Translations under genes and position numbers: made by a program
The notes under the pieces: generated by a model
What the model saw: the letters and a program-made list of their open reading frames with translations, nothing else
The model's database searches: none
What the model was told of the DNA's origin: nothing
In this document: positions 1-4,046 of the stretch, one piece after another
Position numbering within the stretch: position 1 is the first letter of the stretch
Layout: each line of letters starts with the position of its first letter
Assembly (NCBI GenBank): GCA_003563755.1
Contig: PWUB01000364.1
Span: 1-9,374 of the forward strand
DNA length: 9,374 bases
Origin: Clostridia bacterium
Lineage (GTDB): Bacteria; Bacillota_E; SLMV01; PUMD01
Reading direction: 5' to 3'

Positions 1-74
1 GCATAACTACGTGAATTTTCTGTTAGTGGGGCTAAATATGCTATGGATTGTGCTGGCTCAGTGAGGCGCAGGTC

Positions 75-1466
75 ATGAAGAGAGTATTCATACATATCGG
101 AATTGCCATTTTGTGTACAGCAATAGGAGTTGCGATCTGGGCGTACATGAATAACCTTATACTTCCGGCGCAGCCCGTGCCCTTTGAACCGCAAGACCAG
201 ATTCTTAAGGGTTCCGACATGCTGGAGCCCGCCGAAATGCTGGAGGACTTCCACTATCTTGTCGATACTATAGAGAGTGTTCATCCTGACCCGTATGCCT
301 GGATCGGTGAGGAAGAGTGGGAGAGGCGGAAGGATGCCCTTGAGGCTATGTTCACGGACTCTCTATCGGTCACGCAGTACTACTCCGCTTTGAGCAGCCT
401 GGTCACCTCTGTAGGAGACGCGCATACCATCTTGCGATTCGAGGAGACCGACAAAGGTTTGGCCCTGACATTCGAATGGGTTGAAGAGGGGCTCGTCATA
501 GCCGAGGATTCGGGGCAGTTCCGGAAGGGAGACCTGATCCAGAAGATTGGCGATCGAAGTCCGCGGCAGCTACTTGACCTGATGGATGAGATAGTGTCTT
601 CGGAGAATAGCTACAGAGTCAAAGAGGAGTCGACAAGGCATCTGCGAAGAAGACCCGTCCTCGAGCATCTCGGGCTCGTCCAGGATGAAGCCGTCCCTCT
701 CACTGTGGAGAGAGGAGGTGAGATTCTGGAGCTTACGGCACAGTTTGAGGTGGAACTGCCCGGCCTGAAGGAACGCTCTGACGAACTGCTGGAACAGCGG
801 CACGACTGGTATATAGACCAGGAGACTAGTCTGGCTGTGTTCAGTCTGGTGGTCTGCGTGGACGATGAAGTGTTCAGAAGAGATGTTGGGCATTTCTTCG
901 CTGCTGTGAGGGATAGCGAAATCGAGAACGTGATCATCGACGTGCGAGAGAACGTCGGAGGGCAATCCCGCGTTGTGGAATCGTTTCTTGAATACCTGCC
1001 TGCGGACAGCTACCTGACTTACGGCAGCACGATCCGGTATTCCGAGCAGACTGCGGAGAGGGTAGGCATGCGGAGGACAAGAGGTGCCTCGACGTATCCG
1101 CCATCGACCAGACGGGTACAATCTGTGGATGATCATTTCACGGGAGACGTCTTTATCGTGATAGGAAACCGGACCTTCAGTGCCGGCAACTGGATAGCGG
1201 TGGTATTCCGTGACAATGACCTCGCCACGATTATCGGCGAGCCGACTGGCAATGCCCCCTCGTCTTTTGGCGACATGATCTCCTTTCAGCTCCCGAACAG
1301 CAGGTTTGTCCTCGGTGTCTCATACAAGTACTTCACGCGTCCCGACCCCTCGAATGACCCTCAAGATACGCTGTACCCTGATATCCTGATCAACCGGACG
1401 CGAGACGACCTTATCAATGACATCGACCCGGTCATCGACTACATAATCGATAGGACCCGAGGCTGA
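75..1466 (+). CDS. S41-family serine peptidase, N-terminally membrane-anchored (Ser-His type)
   Basis: Predicted C-terminal-processing-like (tail-specific/tricorn-related) serine peptidase of 463 aa, probably facing the outside of the membrane. Start: an ATG nine codons upstream (position 48) is also open, but ATG 75 has GAGG at 63-66 eight bases before it and puts a Lys-Arg pair directly ahead of a hydrophobic segment (about residues 4-25), so 75 is preferred. There is no lipobox, so this is an uncleaved anchor or signal peptide. Next come a helical N-domain (about 50-110), GDAHT (catalytic His117), a short PDZ-like stretch (about 138-180), and the S41 core: IIDVREN-GG (about 287-296), then TFSAGN with nucleophile Ser369, then GEPTGN. 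The Lys of the CtpA-type Ser-Lys dyad is absent (Asn/Ser occupy that stretch), so a Ser-His mechanism is inferred. The C-terminal RPDPSNDPQDTLYPD is typical of this subfamily. Substrate unknown. It is apparently a single-gene unit; no convincing promoter is visible in the 74 bases upstream. Confidence 0.88.
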   Translation: MKRVFIHIGIAILCTAIGVAIWAYMNNLILPAQPVPFEPQDQILKGSDMLEPAEMLEDFHYLVDTIESVHPDPYAWIGEEEWERRKDALEAMFTDSLSVTQYYSALSSLVTSVGDAHTILRFEETDKGLALTFEWVEEGLVIAEDSGQFRKGDLIQKIGDRSPRQLLDLMDEIVSSENSYRVKEESTRHLRRRPVLEHLGLVQDEAVPLTVERGGEILELTAQFEVELPGLKERSDELLEQRHDWYIDQETSLAVFSLVVCVDDEVFRRDVGHFFAAVRDSEIENVIIDVRENVGGQSRVVESFLEYLPADSYLTYGSTIRYSEQTAERVGMRRTRGASTYPPSTRRVQSVDDHFTGDVFIVIGNRTFSAGNWIAVVFRDNDLATIIGEPTGNAPSSFGDMISFQLPNSRFVLGVSYKYFTRPDPSNDPQDTLYPDILINRTRDDLINDIDPVIDYIIDRTRG

Positions 1467-1480
1467 GCGAGTTTGTCTGA

Positions 1481-1498
1481 GCGGGTTCAGCCACCCGT
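1481..1498 (+). other. GC-rich hairpin after the S41 gene, possible weak terminator
   Basis: CGGGT (1482-1486) pairs with ACCCG (1493-1497) around the six-base loop TCAGCC; a G-T wobble at 1481/1498 extends the stem to six pairs. It starts 15 bases after the S41 stop codon. No T-run follows, so it is not a standard intrinsic terminator. Its position after the gene and before the next promoter is the only reason to consider it a transcript end. Confidence 0.25.
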
Positions 1499-1523
1499 CG
1501 GCCCCGATTCTGTCACGGATATA

Positions 1524-1552
1524 TTGACCATGAACAGATGAGTATGTATGAT
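1524..1552 (+). promoter_or_regulatory. Near-consensus sigma-70 promoter ahead of the small ORF at 1637
   Basis: TTGACC (1524-1529) and TATGAT (1547-1552) each match the housekeeping consensus at 5 of 6 positions and are separated by exactly 17 bases (1530-1546). The predicted transcript start is near 1559, giving a leader of about 78 bases before ATG 1637. No protein gene other than the doubtful ORF at 1637 lies downstream on this strand before the antisense redox operon, so the promoter could alternatively drive a non-coding RNA. Confidence 0.6.
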
Positions 1553-1620
1553 TCTGCTGCCAACGCTGTAACTAGATTGGATGGATCTCAGCGGCCCTGA
1601 GCCCGACGAATCACAGCGAC

Positions 1621-1627
1621 AGGAGGT
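1621..1627 (+). promoter_or_regulatory. Strong Shine-Dalgarno sequence for the ORF at 1637
   Basis: AGGAGGT at 1621-1627 is a full-length anti-16S match, nine bases before ATG 1637. It is one of the two strongest ribosome-binding sites in the window (the other precedes the glutaredoxin gene) and is the main argument that the ORF is, or recently was, translated. Confidence 0.6.
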
Positions 1628-1636
1628 AAGACGACT

Positions 1637-2023
1637 ATGGAAACAATAGACATACTGGCAGGACTGGCGCCCATAGTCAAAGCCCCTGGTTTCCCCTTTG
1701 CTGGCCTGGGCGTTCTGATCTGGGGTAGCAAAACCAACAAGGACTGGAAGTCGGTCATCTCGCATCAGAGACCATTCACTGCCGTACAGCCATTGGCTAA
1801 GGGTATGGACCGCCGGGCGATCTGTGCTCAGCATGTGCCTGGAATCACATTTCATCGGCTGCAGGCAATCGTGCAGAGGCACATCCACGGCCCTGACAAG
1901 CTCGGGCAGATTGCGGCAGGTGGTTTCGGATTGCGCAGGTGCTGGCCTACGCCTCAACGAACCGTTCAAAGCGCTCCGCCTTCGCCTTGCATATGGGGCA
2001 CGCCTCCGGCGGATTCGCCCTAG
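1637..2023 (+). CDS. Unrecognised small ORF, possibly a truncated or decayed gene
   Basis: 128 codons, not recognised. In favour: a near-consensus promoter at 1524-1552 and a full AGGAGGT Shine-Dalgarno sequence nine bases before the ATG. The first ~50 residues ([19 protein letters not shown]..., continuing through [15 protein letters not shown]) have a protein-like composition. Against: the last ~25 codons run antisense through the 3' end of the FTR-rubredoxin gene (77-base overlap) and read as Pro/Arg/Ser/Cys-rich noise, so the natural stop codon seems to be missing. It has no clear signal peptide, membrane helix or known motif. The opposite strand is also open over this stretch, but its product looks less protein-like. 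The best reading is a small gene that lost its 3' end, or an RNA gene with an incidental ORF. Confidence 0.35.
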   Translation: METIDILAGLAPIVKAPGFPFAGLGVLIWGSKTNKDWKSVISHQRPFTAVQPLAKGMDRRAICAQHVPGITFHRLQAIVQRHIHGPDKLGQIAAGGFGLRRCWPTPQRTVQSAPPSPCIWGTPPADSP

Positions 2024-2459
2024 CGCAGAGATATCCGCAGACCTTACATCGCCACACGGGCAAGGACAACCTGCACAGGCCGCCACTGCTCGCCCCGATC
2101 TTTCTCTTTCTCTGCTCCGGAGGCGGCCTCCGTTCAGGTATGCTGTGTGGCTCCTTTTCGCCTTCTATCACGGCGGCAGACACATAGAGCGCACAGTAGC
2201 AGGCATCGTACTCATCCAGGTCAGCATCCCGGTAATCACAAGGACAGATGATATCCAGATCATCCTCCCTGTTTCCGGCAGCAAGACGGCAAGGACATGC
2301 CCGATAGCCATATCTGCGTTCGTTCGCGATCAGGCTGGTTATCAGCCACCTGGTAGAGTCCGCGTCAGGGTTGAGATGGTATCCTCCGGCTTCCGCTTCG
2401 CTTGCCAACCTCTCATGCAGACTGTCAATATCGGCTGTATCCAATTGCTGCTCATTCAC
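1947..2459 (-). CDS. Ferredoxin:thioredoxin reductase catalytic domain fused to a rubredoxin-type domain
   Basis: Cytoplasmic iron-sulfur disulfide reductase of 170 aa, predicted to pass electrons through a [4Fe-4S] cluster to a protein disulfide. FTR-catalytic domain (about 1-105): CPC (Cys55, Cys57), CPC (Cys72, Cys74) and CYC (Cys87, Cys89). By analogy with plant FTR, Cys55/72/74/87 would bind the cluster and Cys57-Cys89 would form the redox disulfide. The plant enzyme has CHC; here the middle His is Tyr88. A basic Pro/Arg/Lys linker (about 103-133) leads to a rubredoxin-type domain (136-167) with WRCKVCGY and CPIC, giving Cys138/141/154/157 for one iron. No FTR variable-chain gene is in view, so the fused rubredoxin domain may be the electron entry point (inference). 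Start is GTG 2459, chosen because its GTGA overlaps the stop of the upstream glutaredoxin gene, implying translational coupling. Substrate is probably that glutaredoxin. Confidence 0.88.
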   Translation of the reverse strand: MNEQQLDTADIDSLHERLASEAEAGGYHLNPDADSTRWLITSLIANERRYGYRACPCRLAAGNREDDLDIICPCDYRDADLDEYDACYCALYVSAAVIEGEKEPHSIPERRPPPEQRKRKIGASSGGLCRLSLPVWRCKVCGYLCARANPPEACPICKAKAERFERFVEA

Positions 2460-2737
2460 TTGCTGACTGCCTTCCTGATGTCTGCCTCGTCATAGCCCAC
2501 TATGCATTTCTTGTTGTCGATGACAAGAGTGGGAAAGCTGCAGGCTGGATTCCATTGCTTGACATCTCTTACCACGGCCTTCTTGTCATCACCCTCAAGT
2601 TGATCGACATACACATACTCATACTCCACCCCCAAACCATCCAGAAACTTCTTAGCCCTGTGACACCAGCCACACGTACTAAGAGCGTACAGCATGATAT
2701 GCTTCGACTTCGTGCCCGGAACATGAACCGTGTTCAT
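2456..2737 (-). CDS. Glutaredoxin-family protein (CGWC active site)
   Basis: Small cytoplasmic thiol-disulfide oxidoreductase of 93 aa with the thioredoxin fold. Seen: strand-CxxC-helix start [13 protein letters not shown] with redox Cys22 and Cys25, the cis-proline segment SFPT (Pro69), and a C-terminal GYDE loop matching the usual glutathione-site GxxD. Two further cysteines (66, 78) are present. CGWC replaces the classical CPYC, which is common in bacterial glutaredoxin-like proteins that may not use glutathione. Start: the frame is open back to 2917, but ATG 2737 has AGGAGGT six bases upstream and begins just before the conserved domain. It is the first gene of a two-gene operon with the FTR-rubredoxin fusion (four-base GTGA overlap), so it is probably the thiol carrier that the reductase recharges, in place of a thioredoxin. 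Confidence 0.88.
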   Translation of the reverse strand: MNTVHVPGTKSKHIMLYALSTCGWCHRAKKFLDGLGVEYEYVYVDQLEGDDKKAVVRDVKQWNPACSFPTLVIDNKKCIVGYDEADIRKAVSK

Positions 2738-2743
2738 CGAACT

Positions 2744-2750
2744 ACCTCCT
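2744..2750 (-). promoter_or_regulatory. Shine-Dalgarno sequence that fixes the glutaredoxin start
   Basis: On the minus strand this reads AGGAGGT, six bases before ATG 2737. It decides the start against the longer open frame reaching 2917, whose extra 60 residues do not look like a glutaredoxin. Confidence 0.75.
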
Positions 2751-2773
2751 ATTGTGGTCAGATGTGGCAGAGT

Positions 2774-2803
2774 ATTATATATCTTATCTCCGACTGGTGG
2801 AAA
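2774..2803 (-). promoter_or_regulatory. Promoter of the glutaredoxin/FTR-rubredoxin operon
   Basis: On the minus strand a perfect -10 TATAAT (2779 down to 2774) follows a weak -35 TTTCCA (2803 down to 2798) at an 18-base spacing. The predicted transcript start near 2767 gives a short leader of about 30 bases containing the AGGAGGT site. The weak -35 beside a perfect -10 would be consistent with activator dependence, but no operator is recognised. Confidence 0.5.
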
Positions 2804-2875
2804 GACCGGCGCGCTCGCCACGCCCTGTGCGGTTATAGGGCGACCGATCACGTAGTATTCTCCTGATTCCCGGAA

Positions 2876-2904
2876 TTGACACTTACCTGTCGGGAGGGTA
2901 GGAT
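2876..2904 (+). promoter_or_regulatory. Consensus-like sigma-70 promoter of the lipid kinase gene
   Basis: Perfect -35 TTGACA (2876-2881), 17-base spacer, -10 TAGGAT (2899-2904, 5 of 6). Transcription would begin near 2911, leaving about 31 bases before the ATG at 2942, with GAGG (2934-2937) as a close-spaced ribosome site. It is divergent from the redox-operon promoter, with about 95 bases between the two -10 elements. Confidence 0.65.
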
Positions 2905-2941
2905 GGAGTTCATGCACCTACTGTGATCATAGCGAGGATTG

Positions 2942-3943
2942 ATGCAGGCAGAGTTGATATACAATCCATCCGGTGGCCAGGTGGTCGTCAGACGCGAACT
3001 CGACAATGTGCTTGCATTTCTGACCCGTTGTGGCTGGTCTGTCAACCCGCAGGAGACGAGCAAGCCTCTTGAAGCGACCGATCTAGCGCGCAGTGCAGTT
3101 GCCAGAGGAGCCGAGGTGGTTATTGCCGCAGGTGGCGACGGGACCGTCAACGAGGTAGCGAACGGACTGGTCAACACACATGCCGCCCTGGGTGTGCTCC
3201 CTGCGGGAACAACTAACTCGTGGGCACTACAGATGGGCATTCCTGCCCTGAATCCGATCCTCCCGGGCACTCAGGCAGCCAAATGGGTAGCAGGGTTAGA
3301 GGAGCGAATCGCACGTCCGTTGCCCGCCAGTTACTACAGAAAGGTGCTGCTGGATGCTGCTCGCGTGCTTGTGGAGGGACAGACACTCGCTGTTGATGTG
3401 GGCGAGGTTTCCGGCCGCTACTTTCTGATATCGGCCGGAATAGGCCTGGAGGCAGCGATTGTAAGTAGCATATCGCAGAGAGAGAAGAAGGCATTGGGCT
3501 CGTGGGCCTACGTGCTCAGTGCAATCGAGTCAGCTTACAGGTACTCCGGCGACGAAGTCAGGCTCACATTGGACGGGACGACATTGGATGTGAGTGCGCC
3601 GTTGATTGTCGTCAGTAATATCCAGCTCTACGGTGGCATGGTGGCAATCGGAGCCAGGGCCTGCGTGAACGATGGTAAGCTCGACGTGTACATCTTCAAG
3701 GGTGAAGGCTTCTTCAAGTTCGTTCATCATGCCATGAAGGTTCTCTCGCAAAGACATCTACAGGATCCGAAGGTAGAATACTACCAGTGCCAGGAGATAT
3801 CAGTTGAGTCAGTCACCGATCTTCCGGTCCACGTAGATGGCGAACCCTTTGCCAGAACTCCAGTGTCTATTCGGGCGGTGCCTTCATCACTGAGGGTCAT
3901 AGTTCCTAGAAAGCTGCCGGACAACCTGTTCCGGACTGAGTGA
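2942..3943 (+). CDS. Diacylglycerol kinase/YegS-type lipid kinase
   Basis: ATP-dependent lipid kinase of the DAGK catalytic (YegS/DgkB/BmrU) family, 333 aa, likely acting on diacylglycerol or a related lipid at the inner face of the membrane. Seen: N-terminal IYNPSGG (6-12); the nucleotide-binding GGDGTVNEV (64-72); the second glycine motif PAGTTNSWA (87-95); VDVG (151-154) and SAGIGLEA (164-171) of the second lobe; and VHVDGEP (296-302), whose Asp-Gly-Glu is the conserved C-terminal signature. About 28-30 extra residues lie between GIP (99-101) and VLVEG (142-146), where usual family members have a short link. Start: TTG 2939 is immediately upstream and in frame, but ATG 2942 is preferred; GAGG at 2934-2937 is only four bases from it. 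Transcribed from its own promoter at 2876. The true substrate (diacylglycerol, undecaprenol-like lipid or sphingoid base) cannot be told from sequence. Confidence 0.88.
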   Translation: MQAELIYNPSGGQVVVRRELDNVLAFLTRCGWSVNPQETSKPLEATDLARSAVARGAEVVIAAGGDGTVNEVANGLVNTHAALGVLPAGTTNSWALQMGIPALNPILPGTQAAKWVAGLEERIARPLPASYYRKVLLDAARVLVEGQTLAVDVGEVSGRYFLISAGIGLEAAIVSSISQREKKALGSWAYVLSAIESAYRYSGDEVRLTLDGTTLDVSAPLIVVSNIQLYGGMVAIGARACVNDGKLDVYIFKGEGFFKFVHHAMKVLSQRHLQDPKVEYYQCQEISVESVTDLPVHVDGEPFARTPVSIRAVPSSLRVIVPRKLPDNLFRTE

Positions 3944-3976
3944 CAACAGGCCCCGGCCTGGTAAGTATCACCTGTT
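3925..3976 (+). other. Competing RNA hairpins at the end of the lipid kinase gene
   Basis: CAGGCCCCGGCCTG (3947-3960) is an exact inverted repeat folding as a GC hairpin just after the stop codon. AACAGG (3945-3950) can instead pair with CCTGTT upstream (3925-3930) or with an identical CCTGTT downstream (3971-3976), so three structures exclude one another. No T-run follows, so a classical terminator is not supported. It may end or stabilise the kinase message, or be chance in GC-rich DNA. Confidence 0.3.
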
Positions 3977-4034
3977 CTCTGAGCCAGGAGATGCCCTCTC
4001 AGCCATCGGTGGGCAATCGGGAGCGGCACCGTAG

Positions 4035-4040
4035 TATAAT
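4035..4040 (+). promoter_or_regulatory. Perfect -10 element placed for a leaderless polA transcript
   Basis: TATAAT at 4035-4040 is a consensus -10 with no recognisable -35 at 16-18 bases upstream (GGCAAT at 17). It ends six bases before the GTG start of polA, so transcription would begin at or next to that GTG. No Shine-Dalgarno sequence lies within 15 bases of the GTG; GGGAGCGG at 4019-4026 is too far away. Confidence 0.45.
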
Positions 4041-4046
4041 GGCGCC

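Noticed and set aside
1..74. Promoter for the S41 peptidase
   Set aside because: AT-rich hexamers such as TATGCT and TAAATA occur, but none pairs with a recognisable -35 at proper spacing; the real promoter may lie outside the window.
1487..2086. Long open frame on the minus strand downstream of the FTR gene (199 codons)
   Set aside because: It overlaps the FTR 3' end in another frame and lacks a ribosome site at a sensible start. It reads as Arg/Ser/Cys-rich sequence with no family motif, and is better explained as a shadow of the plus-strand ORF and FTR gene.
1824..2495. Plus-strand open frame across the FTR-rubredoxin gene (223 codons)
   Set aside because: All three CxC motifs and the rubredoxin cysteines are on the opposite strand; this frame has no ribosome site or motif.
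2903..2926. Seven-codon leader peptide (MEFMHLL) preceded by GGGAGG, upstream of the lipid kinase
   Set aside because: The ATG overlaps the predicted -10 element, so the message from that promoter would start after it; no amino-acid bias or attenuator was seen.
4039..4041. ATG close to the polA start
   Set aside because: It is out of frame with the PolA N-terminus and overlaps the TATAAT element; the in-frame GTG at 4047 matches the family N-terminus.
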